DNA of 64,000 nucleotides, taken from contig JADJEQ010000026.1 of assembly GCA_016709025.1 (NCBI GenBank), positions 1 through 64,000 of the forward strand, in the 5' to 3' direction. Below, in pieces: positions 8,302-16,826 of this stretch. A model generated the notes under the pieces. It did no database searches. It saw only the letters and a program-made list of their open reading frames with translations, and had not been told where the DNA came from. Each line of letters begins with the position of its first letter. The first letter of the stretch is position 1. This DNA is from Bacteroidales bacterium. GTDB taxonomy: Bacteria; Bacteroidota; Bacteroidia; Bacteroidales; Lentimicrobiaceae. The position numbers and the translations under genes were made by a program.

Positions 8302-8600
8302 TGAGTAGTGAGTGAAGAAAGTGAAGAGTGAAGAGTGAAAAGTGAAGAGTGAAAGTGAGAGTGAGTGGACGTGAGGTAGGTTAAGTGAGTGAAGGCGAAG
8401 AAAAGAGAAGGGGAGAAGGGAGAGTGAGAGAAGAGGGAGAGTGAGTAGTGAGAATGGGAGTGAGAGTAGGAGTGAAAAGTGAAGAAAGGAAGAGTGAAGG
8501 GAAGGGTAGGGAGTGAGATGAGTAGTGATGAAATGAAAGAGTAAAGACTGAAGAGAGTGAAAAGTGAAAAGTGAGGAAGTAATGAGTAGTGAGTAGTGTG
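8302..8600. repeat. GAGTAGT/GTGAAGA heptamer array
   Basis: Continues straight from the stop codon of the DUF4143 gene. It is purine-rich on the + strand, with GTGAAGA, GAGTGAA and GAGTAGT words. Frames on the minus strand here are repeat artefacts. Confidence 0.8.
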
Positions 8601-8641
8601 AATCGAGCTTACTTTATTGAATTCCACAAAATCAATATGAT

Positions 8642-9016
8642 ATGGCAATAATTAATAGTTTCAGGGATTTGATAGTATATCAAAAAGCCTTTAGGTTGGC
8701 AATGGAAATTTTTGAGATTTCAAAAACATTCCCTAAAGAAGAGAAGTATTCATTAACAGATCAGATACGCAGATCATCAAGATCAATTACTACAAATATT
8801 GCTGAAGGCTGGGCAAAGAAGATCTATCAAAAACATTTTGTCAGTAAGCTTTCGGATTCATTGGGTGAAGAATATGAAACTGAGGTTTGGCTTGCTTTTT
8901 CGAGAGATTGTGAATATATTGAACTTGTGAAGTATGACTATTTCATACATGAATACGATGAAGTGCGAAAAATATTGATTTCTATGATCAATACACCCGA
9001 GAAATTTTGTAAATGA
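8642..9016 (+). CDS. Four-helix-bundle protein (S23 / intervening-sequence type)
   Basis: A 124-residue protein beginning MAIINSFRDLIVYQKAFRLA, with FPKEEKYSLTDQIRRSSRSI and NIAEGWAK. These are the hallmark segments of the four-helix-bundle family first found in 23S rRNA intervening sequences. The molecular role is unknown; copies are scattered through Bacteroidota genomes as single genes. ATG 8642 is the only plausible start. It is flanked on both sides by heptamer arrays and its TGA stop opens the downstream one. Confidence 0.9.
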   Translation: MAIINSFRDLIVYQKAFRLAMEIFEISKTFPKEEKYSLTDQIRRSSRSITTNIAEGWAKKIYQKHFVSKLSDSLGEEYETEVWLAFSRDCEYIELVKYDYFIHEYDEVRKILISMINTPEKFCK

Positions 9017-10095
9017 GTTATGAGTAGTGAGTAGTGAGTTATGAGTAGTGAGAAATGAGTAGTGAGTAGTGAGTAGTGAGTAGGAGAGATGAGTAGTGAG
9101 TTATGAGTAGTGAATGAGTTATGAGTTTGAGTTGAGTTTGAGTGAGTTCATCTCTCAAAATGCCGATAATGAAATTGAATCTTGAAACGAAAAAAAGGCT
9201 TGAATAGCAGGAACTCACTACTCATCTCTCAGAATGCCGATAATGAAATTGAATCCTGAAATGAAAAAAGGCTTGAATAGCAGGAACTCACTACTCACCT
9301 CTCACTACTCATCTCTCAAAATGCCGATAATGAAATTGAATCTTGAAACGAAAAAATAGTTGCGATAGAAGGAACTCACTACTCACCTCTCACTACTCAT
9401 CTCTCAGAATGCCGATAATGAAATTGAATCTTGAAACGAAAAAATAGTTGCGGTAGAACGAACTCACTACTCACCTCTCACTACTCATCTCTCAAAATGC
9501 CGATAATGAAATTGAATCCTGAGATGAACAATTTAGTTGCAAAGAATCGACTCACTACTCACCTCTCACTACTCATCTCTCAGAATGCCGATAATGAAAT
9601 TGAATCTTGAAACGAAAAAATACCTTCGATAGAAGGAACTCACTACTCACCTCTCACTACTCATCTCTCAAAATGCCGATAATGAAATTGAATCTTGAAA
9701 CAAAAAAAAGTTGCGGTAGAAGGAACTCACTACTCACCTCTCACTACTCATCTCTCAAAATGCCGATAATGAAATTGAATCTTGAAACGAAAAAAAGTTG
9801 CGGTAGAAGGAACTCACTACTCACCTCTCACTACTCATCTCTCAAAATGCCGATAATGAAATTGAATCTTGAAACGAAAAAATAGTTGCGGTAGAAGGAA
9901 CTCACTACTCACCTCTCACTACTCATCTCTCAGAATGCCGATAATGAAATTGAATCTTGAAACGAAAAAATACCTGCGATAGAAGGAACTCACTACTCAC
10001 CTCTCACTACTCATCTCTCAGAATGCCGATAATGAAATTGAATCTTCGAATCGCTCACTCTCAGAATGCCGATAATGAAATTGAATCGTGAAACG
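9017..10095. repeat. Heptamer array followed by 88-bp tandem repeats, block 1
   Basis: To about 9150 it reads GAGTAGT. It then flips to the complementary CTCACTACTCACCTCTCACT and becomes a tandem array of roughly 12 units. Each unit holds the constant word ATGCCGATAATGAAATTGAA, then TCTTGAAACGAAAAAAT, a variable TAGTTGCGGTAGAAGGAA part, and the CTCACTACTC tract. The typical period is 88 bases. Units vary by point changes and small deletions. The frame at 9607-9885 is just this repeat translated. Confidence 0.85.
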
Positions 10096-10120
10096 GACAA
10101 TTGGCTGTAACAGAAACTTA

Positions 10121-10151
10121 TTGCAGTTTATGTTATAAACAAGTAACTTTG
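10121..10151 (+). promoter_or_regulatory. Promoter of the YafQ-type toxin-antitoxin pair
   Basis: TTG at 10,121-10,123, a 20-base spacer, then TAACTTTG at 10,144-10,151: a full Bacteroidota match. It begins directly after the last 88-bp repeat unit. Transcription should start near 10,158, 18 bases before the antitoxin ATG at 10,176. Confidence 0.7.
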
Positions 10152-10175
10152 TATCAGCATCAAGAAATAGTTATT

Positions 10176-10403
10176 ATGGCGACAGTTATTATAGATACCC
10201 GTTCTAACGAGGCAAAGAAGATGCTTGAGTTTTTGAAGAGTACCCGATATGCCCGGGTAATAGAAGAAGACATCCCCAATAAGGAAACACTGGAGGCTAT
10301 GAATGAAGTTGAAGAAGGGAAGGTTAATTCTTACAAATCTGCAAAAGATGTAATGAGAAAATTAAAGAAGAAAGCAAGTGTACCTGATAAAGACATCCAA
10401 TAA
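10176..10403 (+). CDS. Antitoxin of a YafQ-type pair
   Basis: A 75-residue protein starting MATVIIDTRSNEAKKMLEFL and ending in a lysine-rich tail. I chose ATG 10,176 because the promoter would place the start of transcription downstream of any earlier start. It overlaps the toxin gene by 26 bases. I recognise no specific DNA-binding fold; the antitoxin role is inferred from size, overlap and the partner. Confidence 0.7.
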   Translation: MATVIIDTRSNEAKKMLEFLKSTRYARVIEEDIPNKETLEAMNEVEEGKVNSYKSAKDVMRKLKKKASVPDKDIQ

Positions 10404-10653
10404 ATTTGAAAAGGACTTTGTACGCTGTGTAAAACGAAATTATCCGATTGATTCCCTGAGCAAAGTTCTTGAAATCCTGGAAAATACCGGGAAATTGCCA
10501 CAAAATTTCAGACCCCATCTGCTCTCCGGAAACTTCACCGGGTATTGGGAATGTCATATAAAATCTGATTGGTTGCTTATCTGGCGACAGAATGATGAGG
10601 CAGGTGTAATTGAACTGGTCAGGACCGGTACACATGCCGATCTTTTCAGATAG
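10378..10653 (+). CDS. YafQ-family mRNA-interferase toxin
   Basis: A 91-residue RelE/ParE-superfamily protein with GTG start. The C-terminal half has the YafQ signature: HLLSGNFTGYWECHIKSDWL, LIWR and RTGTHADLF. In YafQ the equivalent His and Asp residues serve ribosome-dependent mRNA cleavage. The gene looks intact, unlike the two toxins earlier in the window. The whole module sits between the two blocks of 88-bp repeats. Confidence 0.85.
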   Translation: MYLIKTSNKFEKDFVRCVKRNYPIDSLSKVLEILENTGKLPQNFRPHLLSGNFTGYWECHIKSDWLLIWRQNDEAGVIELVRTGTHADLFR

Positions 10654-10659
10654 GAAAGT

Positions 10660-11395
10660 TGTGAGAAATGAGTAGTGAGTGAGTAGTGAGTAGTGAGTAG
10701 TGAGTTGTGAGTAGTGAGTTATGAGTAGTGAGTTATGAGTAGTGAGTAGTAGTTATGAGTAGTGCCATCTCTCAGAATGTCGATAATGAAATTGAATCTT
10801 GAAACGAAAAAATACCTGCGATAGAAGGAACTCACTACTCACCTCTCACTACTCATCTCTCAAAATGCCGATAATGAAATTGAATCTTGAAACGAAAAAA
10901 TAGCTGCGATAGAAGGAACTCACTACTCACCTCTCACTACTCATCACTAAGAATGTCGATAATGAAATTGAATCCTGAAACGAAAAAATAGTTGCGATAG
11001 AAGGAACTCACTCTGCGATAGAAGGAACTCACTACTCACCTCTCACTACTCATCTCTCAAAATGCCGATAATGAAATTGAATCTTGAAACGAAAAAATAG
11101 TTGCGGTAGAAGGAACTCACTACTCACCTCTCACTACTCATCTCTCAAAATGCCGATAATGAAATTGAATCTTGAAACGAAAAAATACCTGCGATAGAAG
11201 GAACTCACTACTCACCTCTCACTACTCATCTCTCAAAATGCCGATAATGAAATTGAATCTTGAAACGAAAAAATAGTTGCGGTAGAAGGAACTCACTACT
11301 CACCTCTCACTACTCATCACTAAGAATGTCCATAATGAAATTGAATCCTGAAATGAAAAAATAGCTCTCAAAGAACGAACTCACTACTCAACCCT
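10660..11395. repeat. Heptamer array followed by 88-bp tandem repeats, block 2
   Basis: GAGTAGT units to about 10,760, then about seven 88-bp units like those of block 1, some with ATGTCGATAATG in place of ATGCCGATAATG and one with an internal partial duplication (about 11,000-11,030). The array runs into the 3' end of the GH3 gene, whose TAG stop is part of the repeat. Confidence 0.85.
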
Positions 11396-14041
11396 CACCA
11401 TTCCGCTCAATCTGATATCCTTTGAAGAGGCCCCGATCATGATCCTGAATTCGCCGGGCTCAACAACGGGTTTCAGGTTTATATCCAGCATTTGAAGCAT
11501 TGCAGGGGTGATGCTGAAGGTCACCTTACGGGTTTCACCGGCTTTCAGGGCGATGCGGCTGAATCCTTTGAGTTCCGTTACCGGACGTGCCACAGAAGCC
11601 AGCAGGTCGCGGATATAGAGCTGCACCACTTCGTCGCCATCGCGGCTCCCGGTGTTGGTTAGGTTAAACGTTGCGGTGAATGAATTTTCTTCCTTTCCTT
11701 TCGTGATCTGCAGGTTGCTGTATTCGAAAGCGGTATAGCTCAGCCCGAAGCCGAAGGGAAAGAGCGGCTGCCCGGTGAGGTTGAGGTAGTCGTCGCCGCG
11801 GCCGGTGGGTTTGTGGTTGTATACCAGCGGCAACTGACCTTCATGAACCGGAAAGGTGATGGGCAGGCGTCCACCGGGGTTGGTTTTCCCGAACAGCACT
11901 TCTGCCACAGCGGTGCCGCCGGCTTCCCCGGGGTACCAGGCGTAAAGTACGCCCTGAACCTTACTGAGCCAGTTGTTCATGGTAATGGCGCTCCCGCCCG
12001 TCAGGATCACCACGACGGGTTTACCGGTCGCTGCCAGCCTGGTGATCAGTTCTTCCTGGTTGCCCGGAAGACTGAGCAATGCCCGGTCGCGGAACTCGCC
12101 CTCCTCAATGCCGGCCACGAGTACCACGGCATCCGAAGCCGACGCCAGCTCAACGGCTTCATTCAGTTGCTCTTCATAGTTATCCGGAACCCCGAAATCC
12201 CATACCAGCCTGAACCAGGCATTGCCGGTGGGCTCGGCATATTCGATGCGGAGGTCGTATTCCCGGCCTTCCACAAAATCAAAATCAGCGGTTTTTGTTT
12301 CCCTTCCACGGTATATCCGGTTGTCGATCAGCAGTTTGTTATCGATAAACAGGCGGTATCCGTCGTTGCCGTCGATGCCGATCTTCAGTTGGCGGGTTGC
12401 CGGTCCTCTGATCTTCCCTTCCCATTGCACGGAATAGAAATCGTAGTTGAGTTTCTCAGGGTCGGGGGAGAAGAGGGTCCACTGGAAATTGATCTGAGGA
12501 TCGGTCCTGACAAAGGCCGGATTGCCTGAAAAGGTAACATTGGAGTAGTAGGAGCCCCTGAGGCCCGGCAGTGTTTTGTCATTTTCGATGTTGCTCAGGT
12601 ATTCCGCCGTAACTGTGTTGTATTGAACGACTTCTCTTTCGCATCCGCGGGCATAGCGGATCTGTGTTCCATCAGCTGCCAGTTGCCTGATCCCATCCAG
12701 CATGGAGACCTTTTGGTTGCCGGGACCGCTGTAGCCCCCCAGCCTGGCTTCCATGGCATCGGGACCGACGACGGCGATTGATTTTACGGAAGGGCCGAAT
12801 GGCAGGATATTACCCTGGTTTTTCAGCAGTACCATTGATTCCCGGGCTGCCTCCAGGGCGATTGCGCGGTGGTTTTCTGCTCCGTTCAGTCGTGCGGCTT
12901 CTGCCGGATTGGCCCAGGGATGTTCAAACAGCCCCAGCTGGAATTTAGCCTTCAGCACCCGGGCAACGGCGCTATCGATTACCGGTGCCGGGATCTTCCC
13001 CGATCTGAAGGCTTCGATAAACAGTGGATAGTGTTTGTAATCTGTCTGGAAGATCACATCCAGCCCGTTGTTGATGGCATTTTCGGTTGATTGCTGATAG
13101 CCGTCAGCCGTAAAATGGAGCACATTGGCCCCTCCGGTGGCCCCGGCATCCGAGATGACGAAGCCCCGGAATCCCCATTCTTTCTTCAACAGGGTATTCA
13201 GCAGCCAGTTGCTGGCGGTGCAGGGACTTCCGTCGAGGGAGTTGTAGGCTGTCATCACCGACCGGGCACCGGCTCTTTTAAAGGCGGCTTCGAAGGGGGG
13301 AAGCTCTGTTTCGCGGAGGTAGCGTTCGTTGTAATGCACCGGGTAGCTGTCGCGGCCGCCGGATCCGTAGTTGGAGACAAAGTGCTTGGGGGTGGCGATG
13401 ATGTTGCGTTTTTCAAATTCCGAGATAAAGGCGACGGCCATTTCTGAGGTCAGGAAAGGGTCTTCGCCGTAGGTTTCTTCCACTCTTCCCCAGCGCACAT
13501 CGCCGGCGATGTTGATCACGGGGGAGAGCACCTGCCGGATGCCCCTGCTTTTTGTTTCGATGGCGATGGCAGCGGCTACCCGGTGTACCAGGGCAGTGTC
13601 GAAGGTAGCGGCCAGGGCGATGGATTGCGGGAATGCCGTGGCTCCGGGATGAACCAGACCGTGCAGCGCCTCGTCGAAGGGCAGGATGGGGATGCCCAGG
13701 CGGGTGTTTTCGATAAAGAAACGCTGTGATTTGTTGATCATCTCAGCCATGCTGGCGGCGGAACCACTGGCGGTGGACTGTATCATCTGTCCGGCAGTAC
13801 CGGCTTCCCCGGCGGCCGCGCCTCCTTCAAACCCGAAAGCACCCTGGGTGTAGCGGCTTTTGTCGAGGTTCCAGTTTTCGGCCAGCATAAAGAGCTGCCA
13901 GAATTTCTCTTCGATGGTCATTCGGCCAAGAAGGTCGTGCACCCGGTCATCGACAGAGGCGGTGGAGTCTTTGTAGATTTGGGCATTGGAGTTCAGGGAG
14001 ATGGCCAGGAGCAGGATTGAAAAGACGGGTTTCATGGGCAT
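11384..14041 (-). CDS. bglX: Secreted GH3 beta-glucosidase with PA14 insert
   Basis: An 885-residue exported glycoside hydrolase family 3 protein. A signal peptide covers about 1-21. The N-terminal barrel (about 30-370) has KHFVSNYGSGGRD and the nucleophile in FVISDAGA (Asp about 298). The C-terminal domain is split by a PA14 module (about 490-615, GSYYSN to WDFG), and a fibronectin-III-like domain (about 780-885) ends the protein. GH3 enzymes of this layout release terminal beta-linked glucose or xylose from oligosaccharides in the periplasm; PA14 inserts tend to narrow the active site. Its last codons and stop lie in the heptamer array. The symbol is by similarity, and the substrate is not settled by sequence alone. 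Confidence 0.85.
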   Translation of the reverse strand: MPMKPVFSILLLAISLNSNAQIYKDSTASVDDRVHDLLGRMTIEEKFWQLFMLAENWNLDKSRYTQGAFGFEGGAAAGEAGTAGQMIQSTASGSAASMAEMINKSQRFFIENTRLGIPILPFDEALHGLVHPGATAFPQSIALAATFDTALVHRVAAAIAIETKSRGIRQVLSPVINIAGDVRWGRVEETYGEDPFLTSEMAVAFISEFEKRNIIATPKHFVSNYGSGGRDSYPVHYNERYLRETELPPFEAAFKRAGARSVMTAYNSLDGSPCTASNWLLNTLLKKEWGFRGFVISDAGATGGANVLHFTADGYQQSTENAINNGLDVIFQTDYKHYPLFIEAFRSGKIPAPVIDSAVARVLKAKFQLGLFEHPWANPAEAARLNGAENHRAIALEAARESMVLLKNQGNILPFGPSVKSIAVVGPDAMEARLGGYSGPGNQKVSMLDGIRQLAADGTQIRYARGCEREVVQYNTVTAEYLSNIENDKTLPGLRGSYYSNVTFSGNPAFVRTDPQINFQWTLFSPDPEKLNYDFYSVQWEGKIRGPATRQLKIGIDGNDGYRLFIDNKLLIDNRIYRGRETKTADFDFVEGREYDLRIEYAEPTGNAWFRLVWDFGVPDNYEEQLNEAVELASASDAVVLVAGIEEGEFRDRALLSLPGNQEELITRLAATGKPVVVILTGGSAITMNNWLSKVQGVLYAWYPGEAGGTAVAEVLFGKTNPGGRLPITFPVHEGQLPLVYNHKPTGRGDDYLNLTGQPLFPFGFGLSYTAFEYSNLQITKGKEENSFTATFNLTNTGSRDGDEVVQLYIRDLLASVARPVTELKGFSRIALKAGETRKVTFSITPAMLQMLDINLKPVVEPGEFRIMIGASSKDIRLSGMVRVE

Positions 14042-14547
14042 ATGGGGTTGTGAGGGAGGTCAAACTTACGAAAAAACCGTTTTCCGTGGATTTCGGATTT
14101 CTTGTGAACTCCGCTTGCCCGTTCGGATTTACCTTCGGTGAACTCGTCGGTTGTTAGTTCTTGGGTTTGAGTACCCATGGGCTCCGCTTCGCTTCACCCA
14201 TGGTTGTTATGTTTCGCCCTTTCAGGGCTATCCTTCTTCTCTTAGTCCCTTCCTCTCTCAGTCACCCTTTCCCCCCTTCTCTCACTCACCCTTTCTCTCA
14301 GTCTCTCAGTCCCTTAGTCTCTTAGTCCCTTAGTCTCTAAGTCTCTCAGTCCCTCAGTCTCCCCATTGCTCAGAGCCCGGGAATGTTACGCCCTTTCAGG
14401 GCTTTATTTTCCATTGGGTTTGAGTATGGTGGGCCCTTCTCTCAGTCCCTCAGTCCCTCAGTCTCCTCTCAGTCACAGTCTCTCAGTCTCTCAGTCCCTC
14501 AGTCCCTCAGTCACCTTCTGACCTCTTACTTCTGACCTCAGGAAATA
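14042..14547. repeat. Repeat-filled gap between pgk and the GH3 gene
   Basis: It contains two CGCCCTTTCAGGGCT palindromes (about 14,215 and 14,393), a GGTGAACTC/GTTCGGATTTACC word also seen near 21,030-21,070, and long runs of the 8-bp words TCTCAGTC and CCTCAGTC. No gene. Confidence 0.75.
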
Positions 14548-14583
14548 AGAAACGCGCCCACACAAAAGTGCCGGCGCGTTTCT
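14548..14583 (-). terminator. Intrinsic terminator after pgk
   Basis: AGAAACGCGCC and GGCGCGTTTCT form an 11-base perfect stem with a 14-base loop. On the minus strand a T-rich stretch (TTATTTCC) follows. It lies 18 bases past the pgk stop. Confidence 0.8.
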
Positions 14584-14601
14584 AATGTAGAATGGTATTG
14601 A

Positions 14602-15858
14602 TTAAGCTTCGATGGCAGCAACGCCCGGAAGTACTTTACCTTCGATAAACTCGAGCATGGCGCCACCGCCGGTGCTCACGTAGCTTACCTTGTCGGCCAG
14701 TCCGAATTTGTTGACCGCGGCCACTGAATCGCCCCCGCCCACGAGTGAGAAAGCGCCTTTCTGGGTGGCATTGGCAATGGATTTGGCAACCTGAATGGTG
14801 CCTTCGGCGAAGCTGGGCATCTCGAAAACGCCCATCGGACCATTCCAGAGAATGGTTTCGGAATTCATCAGGATTTTATCGAACAGGGCAATGGATTCAG
14901 GCCCGATATCGAGACCCATCCAGCCATCGGGAACTTCACCGGCTTTCACCAGTTTGGTTTCTGCATCGTTGGCAAAACCGCTGGCAGCAATGGTATCGAC
15001 CGGAAGAATGATGTTTACTCCGTGCAGTTTGGCGCCTTCAAGGGTGTTGAGTGCAAGACCGAGCAGGTCTTCCTCCACCAGCGAACTGCCGATGTTGCCA
15101 CCCATTGCCTTGATAAAGGTGAACATCATGCCGCCACCGACAATCAGGTTGTCAACCTTGTCGAGCAGGTGATTGATGATCTGTATCTTACCGGATACCT
15201 TGGCGCCGCCGAGTACGGCTGTAAACGGCTTTTTGCCATCTTTTATTACCTTGTTCAGACTGCCTACTTCGGCGTTCATCAGGTATCCAAACATTTTATC
15301 GTCGGGGAAAAAGGCGGCAACCAGTGCGGTGGAAGCATGGGCACGGTGCGCGGTTCCGAAGGCATCGTTGATGTAGCAGTCGGCATAGGAGGCCAGTTGT
15401 TTGGTGAATTCCTTCTGTTTTTCCTTTGTAACGGCTTTGGCGGCTTTTTTCTCTTCGTCGGTGGCTGTCTCCGGCAGACGGGGTTTGCCTTCTTCCTCTT
15501 CGTAATAGCGGAGGTTCTCGAGCAGCAGTACTTCACCGGGTTTCAGGCCGGCACTGAGGGTTTTGGCTGATTCGCCCATGCAATCATCGGCAAACTTCAC
15601 TTCGAGTTTCAGCACATGGTTCAGGTAGGGAACGATATGTTTCAGTGATAATTTCGGTTCAAAATTCTTTTTCGGGCGACCCAGGTGCGACATCAGGATC
15701 ACCGAACCGCCGCCGGCAAGTACTTTGCGGATGGTGGAAAGGGCGGCATCAATGCGGTTGGTATCGGTAATCTTCAGCGCATCGTCGAGGGGTACATTAA
15801 AATCAACCCTGATCAGCGCGCGTTTACCGGTAAAATCATAAGAATCAATCGTTTTCAT
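14602..15858 (-). CDS. pgk: Phosphoglycerate kinase
   Basis: Glycolytic enzyme that transfers the phosphate of 1,3-bisphosphoglycerate to ADP in the cytosol. Family motifs are complete: RVDFNVPL near the N-terminus, SHLGRP, LLLENLRYY, GGAKVSGK and the C-terminal GGGDSVAAV nucleotide loop. It is about 418 residues, longer than the E. coli enzyme because of a charged insert after LRYYEEEEG (about 120-150), which I recognise from Bacteroidota homologues. I prefer the second ATG (15,858, MKTIDSYDF); an in-frame ATG lies two codons upstream. A weak -7-like TATCTTCG (minus strand, 15,887-15,894) precedes it. Confidence 0.95.
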   Translation of the reverse strand: MKTIDSYDFTGKRALIRVDFNVPLDDALKITDTNRIDAALSTIRKVLAGGGSVILMSHLGRPKKNFEPKLSLKHIVPYLNHVLKLEVKFADDCMGESAKTLSAGLKPGEVLLLENLRYYEEEEGKPRLPETATDEEKKAAKAVTKEKQKEFTKQLASYADCYINDAFGTAHRAHASTALVAAFFPDDKMFGYLMNAEVGSLNKVIKDGKKPFTAVLGGAKVSGKIQIINHLLDKVDNLIVGGGMMFTFIKAMGGNIGSSLVEEDLLGLALNTLEGAKLHGVNIILPVDTIAASGFANDAETKLVKAGEVPDGWMGLDIGPESIALFDKILMNSETILWNGPMGVFEMPSFAEGTIQVAKSIANATQKGAFSLVGGGDSVAAVNKFGLADKVSYVSTGGGAMLEFIEGKVLPGVAAIEA

Positions 15859-15864
15859 ATTCAT

Positions 15865-16795
15865 TGCTTTAGGTTAAAAACGGACACGAAGATAAGGCTT
15901 TTCAGGAAAAATTAAAAGGGGGAGGATAGTTAATGTTTTTTTAACATTGTTATTAGCCAATTAGCAGATTAGTTGATTAGCAAATTAGCGGATTAGCCAA
16001 TTAGCAAATTGGTTGATTAGCAGATTAGTTGATTTCGGATTTCTGAACTCACTACTCACTACTCATTTCTCTCTATTACTTCTGACCTCCGAATTCCGAC
16101 ATCTGCCCTCGGCCACTGAACGAAGTCGAAGTGCCGACCTTCAATTTCGGATTGCATTGGCCATATGCTAATCAGCCTGCCCGCCTGGACAAATGGATTT
16201 AACGGAAAAATAACGTTAGACGTTCAGGCAGACGAATATGTTAATCAGCAAATTTTCAACATTCCAACATTGAGTCCACTCCGAAAACTGATTTATGACA
16301 CCAATACACAAAAAACACCAAACCTTACCAATTTTAATATAATGACATACAATACTTTGTGTAACCTGCCTGCCGCAGGCAGGATTGGCGTCTTGGAGTC
16401 CCGATGGCTATCGGGATGGTGTCAGATCTTCTTTTTTGACTTTTCGGAGCAGGCTCAACATTCCAACATTCCATCAACCACGAATCCTCCATTCACACAA
16501 ATGACCATTTGCTAATCCGCTAATCGGCTAATTGGCTAATTCTCCAATTCCATCATTCCACTTCCAAGTTCCATCATTCCACCATTCCATCATTCCAACA
16601 ACCACGAATCCCCCCATTCACACAAATGCCCATTTGCTAATTTGCTAATTTGCTAATTTGCTAATTGGCTAATCTCCTAATACGCTAATTTCCATCAATC
16701 CATCATTCCAACAACCACGAATCTCCCCATTCACACGAATGCCCATTTGCTAATCGGCTAATTTACTAATCGGCTAATCAGACACATTCTTTTTC
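15865..16795. repeat. Repeat-filled 930-base gap
   Basis: It holds ATTAGCAAATTAGC words on one strand (about 15,950-16,030) and their complement GCTAATTTGCTAATTTG (about 16,512-16,780). There are also CATTCCAACATTCCA tracts and two palindromes, CCTGCCTGCCGCAGGCAGG (about 16,367-16,385) and TCCCGATGGCTATCGGGA (about 16,398-16,415). The frame at 16,165-16,515 has no homology I recognise and runs through these repeats; I do not call it a gene. Confidence 0.75.
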
Positions 16796-16803
16796 TACCT
16801 TTG
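16796..16803 (+). promoter_or_regulatory. -7 element for the aminotransferase
   Basis: TACCTTTG fits TAnnTTTG and lies 23 bases before the ATG at 16,827. I see no -33 TTTG at the usual spacing. Confidence 0.5.
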
Positions 16804-16826
16804 CCATAGACCAAATCATCGATTCA

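Noticed and set aside
9607..9885. 92-residue frame with repeated MPIMKLNLETKK
   Set aside because: It is the 88-bp repeat translated; neighbouring units break the frame and the codons have no coding character.
9150..11395. CRISPR-like look of the 88-bp arrays
   Set aside because: Spacer-like parts are not unique: every part of the unit recurs. No cas genes are in the window, and the unit is longer than CRISPR repeats.
11813..12529. Long plus-strand frame inside the GH3 gene
   Set aside because: Antisense shadow of a clear GH3 coding sequence with matching codon bias on the minus strand.
16165..16515. 116-residue frame in the pgk-aminotransferase gap
   Set aside because: It runs through palindromes and CATTCCA repeats, has no recognisable domain or promoter.
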